In this document: positions 1 through 5,450 of the stretch, piece after piece
How the letters are laid out: each line of letters opens with the position of its first letter
Numbering within the stretch: position 1 is the stretch's first letter
Assembly: GCA_030038035.1 (NCBI GenBank)
Contig: JASHPP010000333.1
Coordinates: forward strand, 1 to 9,247
Direction: 5' to 3'
DNA: 9,247 bases
From: Trebonia sp.
Lineage (GTDB): Bacteria; Actinomycetota; Actinomycetes; Streptosporangiales; Streptosporangiaceae
The notes under the pieces: generated by a model
Told to the model about the DNA's origin: nothing
Databases searched by the model: none
Seen by the model: only the letters and a program-made list of their open reading frames with translations
Translations under genes and position numbers: made by a program

Positions 1-1
1 G

Positions 2-460
2 GCGCCCGGACACGACCTGACGTTGTTCGCGCGGCTGGAGCCGCTGCTCGGAGCCGAGATCGCCTGGGACGGGCCGCGGGCGGTCGTGGTGGCGCACGAG
101 GCGCACGCGCCAGGGCACGGCGCGCTGTTCCTGCCGGAGACGGGCGTGCTCGTCGCCGGTGACATGTGCTCCGACATCGAGATACCGCTGCTCGACAACG
201 GCGCGGCCGACCCGTTCGGCGGCTACCGGGCGGGTCTTGGCGCGCTGGCCGCCCTGCCCGGCGTCCGGGTCGTCGTGCCCGGCCACGGCCACGTCGGCGA
301 CGCGGCGGAGTTCCGGCGGCGGGTCGCCGCGGACTTTGCCTACCTGGACGCGGTTGAGGCCGGCCGGGACGTCGCCGACCCGCGCCTGGCGGCGGACTGG
401 CTGCGCCGCGAGCACGAACGGCAGGTCGCGCTTGCCCTCGATGAGGCGCGGACCGACTAG
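2..460 (+). CDS. MBL-fold metallo-hydrolase, C-terminal part (5' end outside window)
   Basis: The frame is open from base 2 and ends at TAG 458-460, so this is the last ~152 residues of a longer protein. Visible metallo-beta-lactamase-fold motifs are HAPGH (third metal-binding motif), then [10 protein letters not shown] with the bridging Asp, then VVVPGHGH with the last metal-ligand His. The first HxHxDH motif would lie upstream, outside the window. The segment ends in a charged helix-rich tail ([16 protein letters not shown], then [17 protein letters not shown]), as in many small MBL hydrolases. A TTG at 23 could be read as a start but would fall inside the fold, and the upstream codons ([16 protein letters not shown]) read as coding. 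The motifs identify a metal-dependent hydrolase (glyoxalase II or lactonase-like superfamily); the substrate cannot be inferred. Its stop overlaps by three bases the stop of the converging Ddn-like gene (shared CTAG). Confidence 0.85.
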   Translation, partial: APGHDLTLFARLEPLLGAEIAWDGPRAVVVAHEAHAPGHGALFLPETGVLVAGDMCSDIEIPLLDNGAADPFGGYRAGLGALAALPGVRVVVPGHGHVGDAAEFRRRVAADFAYLDAVEAGRDVADPRLAADWLRREHERQVALALDEARTD

Positions 461-900
461 CCGGCCTGCTCGAGCACGAACACGGGAATGAGCCGCGAGG
501 TCCGCTGCTGGTACTCGGCGTAGGGCGGGTAGGCGGCCACGGCGCGTTCCCACCACCGCGCCCGCTCATCGCCGGACAGCTCGCGCGCGGTCATCTCCCA
601 CTTGTCCGCGCCGTCCTGCAGTTCGACGTGCGGGTTCGCGCGCAGGTTGTAGTACCAGAGCGGGTGCTGCGGGGCGCCGCCCTTGGACGCCACGACGGCA
701 TAGCTGCCGTCGTGCTCCACGCGCATCACCGGCGTCTTGCGCACCGCGCCGGTCTTCGCGCCCCGGTTCGTGACGATCACCACGGGCAGCCCGGTGTCGC
801 GCAGCGTCGTGCCGCTCGTGCCGCCCGAGCCTTCGTACTCCTCGACCTGGTCCCGAACCCACGCGGCGGGGCTTGGCAGGTATTCACCGTCGACAGCCAT
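457..900 (-). CDS. Ddn-family deazaflavin (F420)-dependent nitroreductase
   Basis: This 147-residue protein belongs to the Ddn/DUF385 family (TIGR00026-like), whose members use cofactor F420 to reduce quinones or nitro compounds, often near the membrane. Diagnostic stretches are [19 protein letters not shown] (about residues 33-51), [13 protein letters not shown] (53-65), [20 protein letters not shown] (67-86) and a C-terminal [20 protein letters not shown]. Length matches the usual ~150 residues. ATG at 900 is chosen because family members start a few residues before the [15 protein letters not shown] motif; GGATAGGGG lies just upstream. An in-frame ATG at 930 would add ten residues without a better ribosome site. 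The frame stays open far upstream (to 1503), but that part reads as low-complexity Pro/Arg sequence and is not family-like. It converges on the MBL gene. The F420 link supports an actinobacterial host. Confidence 0.93.
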   Translation of the reverse strand: MAVDGEYLPSPAAWVRDQVEEYEGSGGTSGTTLRDTGLPVVIVTNRGAKTGAVRKTPVMRVEHDGSYAVVASKGGAPQHPLWYYNLRANPHVELQDGADKWEMTARELSGDERARWWERAVAAYPPYAEYQQRTSRLIPVFVLEQAG

Positions 901-1016
901 ACCCCTATCCAACACCACCGCGCCCCCCATTCTGCCCGCGCCGCTTGTCCTGCCCCCGCCGGCCGGCTCTGCCCGCCGCCCCTGTCGCGGCCCCTCCGTC
1001 GCCGCCCCTTTGGCCA

Positions 1017-1028
1017 CAGGGGCCCCTG
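1017..1028. repeat. 12-base perfect palindrome CAGGGGCCCCTG
   Basis: The sequence CAGGGGCCCCTG equals its own reverse complement. Further bases (GCCA before, GC after) pair only with a bulge. Its right half overlaps the left arm of the inverted repeat at 1024-1032. It could be a protein-binding site or one arm of an RNA structure; chance occurrence is not excluded in such GC-rich DNA. Confidence 0.45.
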
Positions 1029-1134
1029 GCGTGCGACTTTGCACACTCTGTGACCATTTGGCGCCCGGAATGCCCGATTTGTCCATGCACAAAGTGTCCA
1101 AAGTGGCACTTGCGTGACTCCCGGGACGCCAGGG
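1024..1134. repeat. Long-range inverted repeat, 9-base arms
   Basis: CCCTGGCGT at 1024-1032 is the exact reverse complement of ACGCCAGGG at 1126-1134, with 93 bases between them. The right arm is also the left arm of the short hairpin at 1128-1146, so the two pairings exclude each other. The enclosed bases contain the CAAAGTG repeats. Function unknown. Confidence 0.45.
1090..1105. repeat. Tandem direct repeat of CAAAGTG, possible operator
   Basis: CAAAGTG occurs at 1090-1096 and again at 1099-1105, a 9-base period. An AGTGGCACT near-palindrome (1102-1110) overlaps the second copy. A related inverted form, GACTTTG, lies at 1035-1041. Such spaced half-sites may be regulator binding sites, but no regulator gene is nearby to support this. 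Confidence 0.35.
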
Positions 1135-1146
1135 AAACCGCCTGGC
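1128..1146 (-). terminator. Hairpin downstream of the Ala/Lys-rich gene, possible terminator
   Basis: On the minus strand GCCAGG, a 7-base loop and CCTGGC form a perfect 6-bp stem about 20 bases after the TGA stop of the Ala/Lys-rich gene. There is no U-rich run after the stem, so it is not a classical intrinsic terminator; U-poor hairpins are, however, common at gene ends in high-GC actinobacteria. Confidence 0.35.
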
Positions 1147-1165
1147 TGCCCGGCCAACGGCCCAG

Positions 1166-1489
1166 TCAGCGAACGAGGCGGGTGAGGACGTCGGTCGCGG
1201 GCGCGGTGGCCGGCGCCACCGCCGTCTCGGCCGGCGTGACGCCGTTCGCGGCTGTCTCCGCCGCCGGCTTCGCACTGGCCGGCTCGGACTTCCGCTTGGC
1301 AGGCTCGGCCTTCGCCCTGGCCGTCTTGCCGGCCTTGTCCTTCGGCTTCGCGGCGTCGCCCGCCTTGGCCTTCTTCGACCCGGCGGCTTCTGCCTGAAGC
1401 TTGGCGGCCGCTGCCTTCGGCTTGCCGCTATCGGTCTTCGCCTTCGCGGCCGCGGTCGCGGGCTTGTTCGCCGCAGCTGTGGTAGGCAC
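1166..1489 (-). CDS. Alanine/lysine-rich basic low-complexity protein
   Basis: This predicted 107-residue protein is dominated by Ala, Lys and Pro in [24 protein letters not shown] and AEPAKRK-type stretches. I count about 17 Lys against about 9 acidic residues, so it is basic and probably disordered. It has no signal peptide, membrane segment or enzyme motif. The composition resembles the tails of histone H1-like and HU-type bacterial nucleoid proteins, which suggests nucleic-acid binding, but no folded HU domain is present. GTG at 1489 is chosen because GGGGGGAGA (1493-1501) sits four bases upstream, far better than for the longer in-frame starts at 1527 (ATG) or 1543 (GTG). The C-terminus (DVLTRLVR) is less repetitive and may be a short helix. 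I recognise no family, and a low-complexity frame in GC-rich DNA deserves caution, although the ribosome site is persuasive. Confidence 0.65.
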   Translation of the reverse strand: MPTTAAANKPATAAAKAKTDSGKPKAAAAKLQAEAAGSKKAKAGDAAKPKDKAGKTARAKAEPAKRKSEPASAKPAAETAANGVTPAETAVAPATAPATDVLTRLVR

Positions 1490-1492
1490 TGA

Positions 1493-1501
1493 TCTCCCCC
1501 C
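1493..1501 (-). promoter_or_regulatory. Strong ribosome binding site deciding the GTG start at 1489
   Basis: GGGGGGAGA on the minus strand, four bases before GTG 1489. It selects this start over two longer in-frame alternatives that lack a comparable site. Confidence 0.65.
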
Positions 1502-1600
1502 ATCTGGATCAGTTACGGGGAGTCTCATTCCACCGGGCGTCACGTTTTACACATCGCGCCTGCTCACACACCCGTCGCTGGCGCCACACCCGCACCGGCG

Positions 1601-1852
1601 CTAGTCGTCCCCGGAGCCGGGCTGGGACAGCAGGGCGCCGACGGCCGCGATCGCGTCCGGCGGCGCCGCGCCGCGGCCGACCGCGACGCCGATGAGGTAG
1701 CTGCTGAGCGGCACCGCCAGCCGCACCACGCTGTGCGCGATGTCGCCGGTCAGCTCGAGCAGCGCGGCCTGCGTGGCCTCGGGAAGCGTGTCATCGAGCG
1801 CGATATCCAGCGTGCCGGCGACCTCCGCAAGCCACTCCTCGACATCAGCCAT
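1601..1852 (-). CDS. DUF6457 domain-containing small protein
   Basis: This 83-residue, mostly helical and acidic protein fits the DUF6457 family as I recall it: an N-terminal VEEWLAEVAGTL helix, then LLELTGDIAHSVVRLAVPLS with the characteristic D-x-A-H and R-x-A-x-P-L pattern, then SYLIGVAVGRG. It has no predicted membrane segment or catalytic motif. Family members are often fused or adjacent to molybdenum-cofactor guanylyltransferase (MobA-like) genes, suggesting a supporting role there; no such gene is present here, so this copy is an orphan in its window. ATG 1852 has GGAAGGG upstream at suitable spacing. It lies 64 bases after the endonuclease stop and 111 bases before the Ala/Lys-rich gene, all on the same strand. 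The biochemical role is unknown. Confidence 0.75.
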   Translation of the reverse strand: MADVEEWLAEVAGTLDIALDDTLPEATQAALLELTGDIAHSVVRLAVPLSSYLIGVAVGRGAAPPDAIAAVGALLSQPGSGDD

Positions 1853-1916
1853 CGTCAGCCCTTCCGTCGTTCCGAACGCGCCACCCGCGATCGTCTCAGG
1901 TCCCTGTCAAACCCGC

Positions 1917-2738
1917 TCACGCCGAGGCTCGCGCGCCAAGCTGCGGATCCGGCCCCGATTCGCTAGCTCCAAGCAGTCCGCCCGCGTTCCCGACGATGTA
2001 CTTCTTATATGTCCGAAGCAGGACTTGCACCCGCCCAGCGATAACCCGGCTGGGGATCAGGTAAATATTCAGGTCGCCATCGATGATGAGGAAATAGTCG
2101 ATGACATCGGGATCGTACGGCATGAGGGGCGCGTCCTTGCGGATCGAATACGGCCGCCTGCCGATAGCAGCCAGCCAGCCGTCTTTGCCGTAGTACGTCG
2201 TTGTCTTGACCTGGACTCTGCTCAGTCCGTCTGCCCTCCCTACGACGAGGTCGTAGGCAGCGGGCTCGATCGGGAACAGGACGCTGCAGCCGCACAGCGT
2301 GAACCACGATGCGGCGATGCACGCACCAGCGTCCCGCAGGTGCCTGAGGTCCGTCGTGAACATGCGAGGTTCAGGCACCACGGGGATAGCCTCGAGGTGG
2401 CTGTAGTCCAGGCCCAGACGGATCGCGTGGCTCCGGACGTGCGTCCGCATGCCGCCGCCGTTGGCCGACAGACCAAGAAGAGACAGCACCTCATCCCAGG
2501 ACTGGGATTCGGATGTCGCCTGCTTGAGCTGAGCATCCGACCATCTGCGTTTTCCCCGGAAGTGCGATGTGTCGAGTCCAAGCTGAACCACCTGACGACG
2601 CACGATCCGGATCGTGCCGGCCGACGTTGTGTTCAAGCCCAACTCGCGCAGCACGCCGCGCCAGTTGCTGGACACCTGTACGGCGTCTGCAAGTTGCCCG
2701 TCGGTCCAGGTGTGGTCGAGAGCAGAAGGCCTACTCAT
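1917..2738 (-). CDS. Free-standing PD-(D/E)XK homing-type endonuclease with two N-terminal DNA-binding-like repeats
   Basis: This 273-residue protein has two parts. Residues ~11-62 and ~66-115 are imperfect copies of one module: W-[TS]-D-x-Q-L, a small-residue helix, then VL..LGL, a Gly/Ser-rich turn, a basic helix, and LGLD-[TY]-SH. The order and spacing suggest tandem helix-turn-helix DNA-binding units. Residues ~126-250 look like the group I intron-associated PD-(D/E)XK endonuclease fold (I-Ssp6803I-like, PDDEXK_5): an ERHL-like helix (LRHLRDAGACIAAS), AYDLVVG with Asp163, then RVQVKTTTYYG with Gln176-x-Lys178, and a C-terminal DYFLIIDGDLNIYLIP strand pair. Gln replaces the usual acidic residue before Lys. 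ATG 2738 has only a weak upstream ribosome site. A 60-base sample (2041-2100) counts 48% GC against 70% for a sample in the DUF2079 gene (7321-7380), consistent with transfer. It starts 63 bases after tRNA-Pro on the same strand. Likely role: selfish site-specific DNA cleavage; target unknown. Confidence 0.75.
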   Translation of the reverse strand: MSRPSALDHTWTDGQLADAVQVSSNWRGVLRELGLNTTSAGTIRIVRRQVVQLGLDTSHFRGKRRWSDAQLKQATSESQSWDEVLSLLGLSANGGGMRTHVRSHAIRLGLDYSHLEAIPVVPEPRMFTTDLRHLRDAGACIAASWFTLCGCSVLFPIEPAAYDLVVGRADGLSRVQVKTTTYYGKDGWLAAIGRRPYSIRKDAPLMPYDPDVIDYFLIIDGDLNIYLIPSRVIAGRVQVLLRTYKKYIVGNAGGLLGASESGPDPQLGARASA

Positions 2739-2752
2739 ACCCGCACCGTAAC

Positions 2753-2765
2753 GTCGGATACCGAC
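2753..2765. promoter_or_regulatory. Perfect 5-bp inverted repeat between tRNA-Pro and the endonuclease
   Basis: GTCGG, ATA and CCGAC form a perfect inverted repeat 37 bases after the tRNA and 14 bases before the endonuclease ATG. It could be a transcription-end hairpin for the tRNA (no U-run follows), an operator, or a structure in the endonuclease leader. A stem of five is short enough to occur by chance. Confidence 0.3.
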
Positions 2766-2801
2766 ATTCCGGGCTTACGTTCGATAAATCGCAACAACCG
2801 G

Positions 2802-2875
2802 TCGGGACGGCGGGATTTGAACCCACGATCTTTTGACCCCCAGTCAAACGCCCTACCAAACTAGGCCACGTCCCG
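2802..2875 (-). tRNA. tRNA-Pro (anticodon GGG)
   Basis: Read on the minus strand, a full cloverleaf of 74 bases is present. Acceptor arms CGGGACG and CGTCCCG pair over all seven positions. The D-arm is GCCT...GGGC; the anticodon stem TTTGA/TCAAA encloses the 7-base loop CTGGGGG, giving anticodon GGG for proline; the T-arm is GTGGG, TTCAAAT, CCCGC. The discriminator base is A, as in bacterial tRNA-Pro. The 3' CCA is not encoded (CCG follows), which is common in actinobacteria. No intron interrupts the gene. Confidence 0.96.
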
Positions 2876-2905
2876 GTGCCGCCCGCAAACCCGGCCGGCG
2901 CACCT

Positions 2906-2935
2906 ACCCTAGCGCACCCGGACCACGATCGGGAA
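2906..2935 (-). promoter_or_regulatory. Possible promoter of tRNA-Pro
   Basis: On the minus strand TAGGGT (2906-2911) resembles an actinobacterial -10 box and would start a transcript about 24 bases before the tRNA. A weak -35-like TTCCCG lies about 18 bases further upstream (2930-2935). Only the -10 match is reasonable, so this is a tentative call. Confidence 0.3.
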
Positions 2936-3076
2936 ACGGAGAACCGCGTGCCCGCCGCGGCTGCGCAGCTCACCGAGGTCGCGGCTTCAGGAACCGGTCA
3001 CCGGCTGCGGCTACCATCGAGCAGCGGACAACCGCGGCGCGGCGATTGGCGATCGACAAGCGGCGCGTTGCCGCGT

Positions 3077-3085
3077 GGAGGGAGG
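3077..3085 (+). promoter_or_regulatory. Strong ribosome binding site deciding the TTG start at 3092
   Basis: GGAGGGAGG lies six bases upstream of TTG 3092. The in-frame GTG at 3104 would sit 18 bases away, and the frame further upstream (from 2876) overlaps the tRNA promoter region without such a site. Confidence 0.7.
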
Positions 3086-3091
3086 CTCAGT

Positions 3092-3901
3092 TTGGGCTGG
3101 CGCGTGCCGCAGGACGCCACGGCCGACGACGTGCCGGGGCACACGCGCCCGCTTCCTCAGAAAAGGCCCCCAAGAAGCCGCACGCGACGCTACCTCAAGC
3201 GCGCCGCCATCACGCTCGCCGCGCTCCTCGCCATCCTCGCGGCGGCGGCGGCCACCCTGCTGCTCGCGACCCCATCGGCGAGTGATGCCACCAAGCTGGC
3301 GGCGGAGCAGGCCAGACAGCACGGCATCGCGTACCCCGGACCGCCGGTCCCCGCGAACTTCGCCCGCCCCCTCGTCGCGACAGAAGACCACCGCTTCTAC
3401 TCCGAGCCGGGCATCGACCCGCTCGCCGTGGGCCGCGTCATCGAGGGGAAGCTCACCGGCAGCCAGGACCAGGGCGGCGCGACGATCGAGCAGCAGCTGG
3501 CGAAGCTGCTCTACACGCCAGGCCAGTCCGGCGTCACGGCCGAGCTCACGCAGGTCGCGCTCGCCATCAAGCTCAACTACGCCTACAGCAAGGCCGAAAT
3601 CCTGCGCCTGTACGCCGAGGTCGCCTACTACGGCCACGGGTATTACGGCCTTGAGGCGGCGAGCTGCGGGTACTTCGGCCACCCCGCGTCCAAGCTGACC
3701 GTGGTGCAGGGCGCGATGCTGGCCGGCGTGGTGAACGCGCCGAGCGAGGACGACCCGATCGCGTTCCCCGCGCAGGCGCACGCGCGGCTCGCGCACGTGA
3801 TCGCGCGAATGGTCGCTGTGGGATATCTCACGAAAACTCAGGGCACGGCCGTACTCAACACGCCGCTCGGGATCGTGCCCCGCGACGACGCCGGCTGCTA
3901 G
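3092..3901 (+). CDS. Stand-alone GT51 peptidoglycan glycosyltransferase-like membrane protein
   Basis: Predicted 269 residues. A short basic cytoplasmic segment (RPPRSRTRRYLKR, to ~37) is followed by one hydrophobic anchor (~38-60), so the domain faces outside the membrane. The GT51 domain shows motif I as ATEDHRFYSEPGID (Glu98 matches the catalytic Glu), motif II as GGATIEQQLAKLLYT (128-142), then YSKAEILRLYAEVAYYGHG (165-183) and AASCGYFGHPASKLT, AMLAGVVNAPS. No transpeptidase domain follows, so it resembles monofunctional glycan-chain polymerases acting on lipid II. Oddities: His of EDxxFxxHxG is Glu105; the second catalytic Glu of motif III aligns by eye with Gln154; and the usual YLN is YAE. 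These may be subfamily traits or mark reduced or altered activity. The TTG start rests on GGAGGGAGG six bases upstream. The gene converges on gtrA, sharing a CTAG stop. Confidence 0.85.
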   Translation: MGWRVPQDATADDVPGHTRPLPQKRPPRSRTRRYLKRAAITLAALLAILAAAAATLLLATPSASDATKLAAEQARQHGIAYPGPPVPANFARPLVATEDHRFYSEPGIDPLAVGRVIEGKLTGSQDQGGATIEQQLAKLLYTPGQSGVTAELTQVALAIKLNYAYSKAEILRLYAEVAYYGHGYYGLEAASCGYFGHPASKLTVVQGAMLAGVVNAPSEDDPIAFPAQAHARLAHVIARMVAVGYLTKTQGTAVLNTPLGIVPRDDAGC

Positions 3902-4374
3902 CGGCCGGACGTCTCCGGCTCGAGCTGCTCAGGAGTGTCCGCGGGCGGCTGCGCGAGGAAGACGTACTTGCGGTAGGTGACCAGCCGGAACAGCGTCCCG
4001 ATCCCGATCCCGACGATCGTGGCCAGGTTGTACGGGAGCGTGTCCCGCATGTGCAGTCCGTACACCACGAAGTCGACGATGCCGATCTGGATGAAGATCC
4101 CGACCACGTTCAGCACGACGAAGAGCACGCCCTCCTGGCCGAAGCCCTTGCCCTTGCGGTGCTTGAACGCCCAGTGCCTGTTGCCGACGAACGTGACGAC
4201 GGTCGCCACGGCGTACGCGATCACGAGCGCGGTCGTCGGCCCGAGTAGCCGCGGGTACAGCGCGTTCTGAACCCCGAGCTGGACCACGAAGCCTACGGCG
4301 CCCACGACGCCGAACTTCGCGACCTCATGCACCAGCACCTGAAACCGGAGGTAATAGTCGCGGATCAGACTCAA
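3898..4374 (-). CDS. GtrA-family four-helix membrane protein
   Basis: This 158-residue protein has four predicted membrane helices at roughly 21-40, 47-64, 82-106 and 113-133, the classic GtrA layout (PF04138). The family signature after helix two, GNRHWAF (Asn65, Arg66, Trp68, Phe70), and the closing FRLVTYRKYVF are present. GtrA proteins are thought to help move or present polyprenyl-phosphate-linked sugars across the membrane for surface glycan or teichoic acid glycosylation; here that is inference from family. The C-terminal tail is hydrophilic and acidic. The start is taken as TTG 4374 with GAGAGG about nine bases upstream; an internal GTG (VLVHEVAKFG) would still keep all four helices. 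It is divergent from the ABC transporter operon and converges on the GT51-like gene with a shared CTAG. Confidence 0.88.
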   Translation of the reverse strand: MSLIRDYYLRFQVLVHEVAKFGVVGAVGFVVQLGVQNALYPRLLGPTTALVIAYAVATVVTFVGNRHWAFKHRKGKGFGQEGVLFVVLNVVGIFIQIGIVDFVVYGLHMRDTLPYNLATIVGIGIGTLFRLVTYRKYVFLAQPPADTPEQLEPETSGR

Positions 4375-4473
4375 CTGGCTTATCCTCTCGCGTGTCCCAT
4401 CGCGCCCCGCGCTCCCCGCGGTAGCCGACGTCTCGTACCTTACCTTTCCTCTCCAGCTGCCCGGCGGCCATGG

Positions 4474-4520
4474 CCGAAAACCGTTCGGAATCCGTTGCGG
4501 TGCCGGGTATTCTCCTTCGG
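4474..4520 (+). promoter_or_regulatory. Possible promoter giving a leaderless mRNA for the ABC ATPase
   Basis: TATTCT at 4508-4513 is a good -10 hexamer, with TTCGGA (4484-4489) about 18 bases upstream. Transcription would begin near 4520-4521, exactly at GTG 4521, and no ribosome site precedes that GTG. Leaderless mRNAs are frequent in actinobacteria. A short inverted repeat CCGAA/TTCGG (4474-4488) overlaps the -35 and could be an operator. Confidence 0.4.
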
Positions 4521-5450
4521 GTGCCCGAGGTACTAGTCCGCGCCCGAGGCCTTACTAAGCGGTTCGGCAGCTTCACCGCAGTGGACGGAATCGACTTCGA
4601 CCTGTACCAGGGCGAAGCGTTCGGATTTCTCGGGCCGAACGGCGCCGGGAAATCATCCACGATGCGGATGATCGGCTGTGTCTCCCCGCCGACAGAAGGT
4701 GAGCTTACCATTCTGGGTGCCGACCCGGTCCGGGACGGTACCGCGATCAGGGCCCGCCTCGGCGTGGTGCCGCAGGAAGACACGCTGGACGTCGAGCTGA
4801 CCGTCAGGGAGAACCTGCTCGTCTACGGCCGCTACTTCGGCCTGCCGCGCGCGGTCATCAGGGAGCGGACCGATCAGCTCCTGGACTTCGTCCAGCTCAC
4901 CGACCGCGCCGGCGACATGGTGGAGCCGCTGTCCGGCGGCATGAAACGCCGCCTGACGATCGCGAGGAGCCTCATCAACGACCCCGAGATCCTCATCCTC
5001 GACGAGCCGACCACCGGCCTCGACCCGCAGGCCAGGCACGTGGTGTGGGATCGGCTGTACCGGCTCAAGCAGCGCGGCGTGACGCTCATCCTCACCACGC
5101 ACTACATGGACGAGGCCGAGCAGCTCTGCGACCGCCTCGTCGTGATGGACCACGCGACGATCGTCGCCGAGGGCACCCCCCGCGAACTCATCGGGCGGTA
5201 CTCGACCGCGGAAGTGCTCGAGCTGCGGTTCGATCCCGCCATGCACGAGCAGGCGGTGGAGAAGATCAAAGGCTTTTATCCAGAACGGACCGTGGTGACT
5301 GCCGACCGGCTGCTGCTCTACGTGGCCGATGGCGAGCGGGCGCAGGCCCAGATCCGCGAGGCGGGCATCGAGCCGCTCACCGAACTCGTCCGCAGGTCCA
5401 CCCTCGAGGACGTCTTCCTGCACCTGACCGGCCGGACCCTGATCGACTGA
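4521..5450 (+). CDS. ABC-2 exporter ATPase, NodI/DrrA-like
   Basis: This 309-residue ATP-binding subunit powers export through the two permeases that follow. All ABC motifs are visible (residues counted from GTG 4521): Walker A GPNGAGKSS (38-46), Q-loop VVPQEDTL, signature LSGGMKRR, Walker B ILILDEPTTGLD and the H-loop TTHYMDEAEQLCDR. The C-terminal extension of ~90 residues ends in LVRRSTLEDVFLHLTGR, typical of the DrrA/NodI type. The GVVPQEDTLDVELTVRENL segment is especially NodI-like, so the closest named group is the lipooligosaccharide/NodI exporter family; in actinobacteria the substrate is unknown. ATG 4470 gives 17 extra residues (SESVAVPGILLR) with no good ribosome site; GTG 4521 fits family N-termini and a leaderless promoter. 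Its TGA overlaps the ATG of the first permease by one base. Confidence 0.92.
   Translation: MPEVLVRARGLTKRFGSFTAVDGIDFDLYQGEAFGFLGPNGAGKSSTMRMIGCVSPPTEGELTILGADPVRDGTAIRARLGVVPQEDTLDVELTVRENLLVYGRYFGLPRAVIRERTDQLLDFVQLTDRAGDMVEPLSGGMKRRLTIARSLINDPEILILDEPTTGLDPQARHVVWDRLYRLKQRGVTLILTTHYMDEAEQLCDRLVVMDHATIVAEGTPRELIGRYSTAEVLELRFDPAMHEQAVEKIKGFYPERTVVTADRLLLYVADGERAQAQIREAGIEPLTELVRRSTLEDVFLHLTGRTLID

Larger units (their letters stand above)
901..1165. other. Intergenic region with a structured, AT-richer island
   Basis: This gap separates the Ddn-like gene from the Ala/Lys-rich gene, both on the minus strand. The half next to the Ddn-like gene (901-1015) is GC-rich without a convincing gene. 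From about 1017 to 1146 it holds a 12-base perfect palindrome, a long-range 9-base inverted repeat, a tandem CAAAGTG repeat and a 7-base-loop hairpin, listed separately. The stretch 1031-1115 is clearly less GC-rich than its flanks. It probably contains the promoter of the Ddn-like gene and the transcript end of the Ala/Lys-rich gene, but I could not pick a confident promoter. Reading frames that cross it look like shadows. Confidence 0.5.

Noticed and set aside
901..1503. N-terminal extension of the Ddn-like gene
   Set aside because: The frame stays open but reads as Pro/Arg-rich low complexity, overlaps the Ala/Lys-rich gene in another frame, and is absent from the known family layout.
1740..2864. 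Long plus-strand open frame (374 codons) antisense to the endonuclease and the tRNA
   Set aside because: It runs across the tRNA gene and opposite a recognisable protein, and its translation shows no family features. It is a shadow frame.
2802..2875. Group I intron in the tRNA or an integration site with a duplicated tRNA end
   Set aside because: The tRNA folds completely without an insertion. I found no second copy of its 3' half elsewhere in the window, so no attachment repeat can be claimed.
2876..3091. Upstream extension of the GT51-like gene to 2876
   Set aside because: The extra residues look non-coding, overlap the likely tRNA promoter region, and lack a ribosome site; GGAGGGAGG marks the TTG at 3092.
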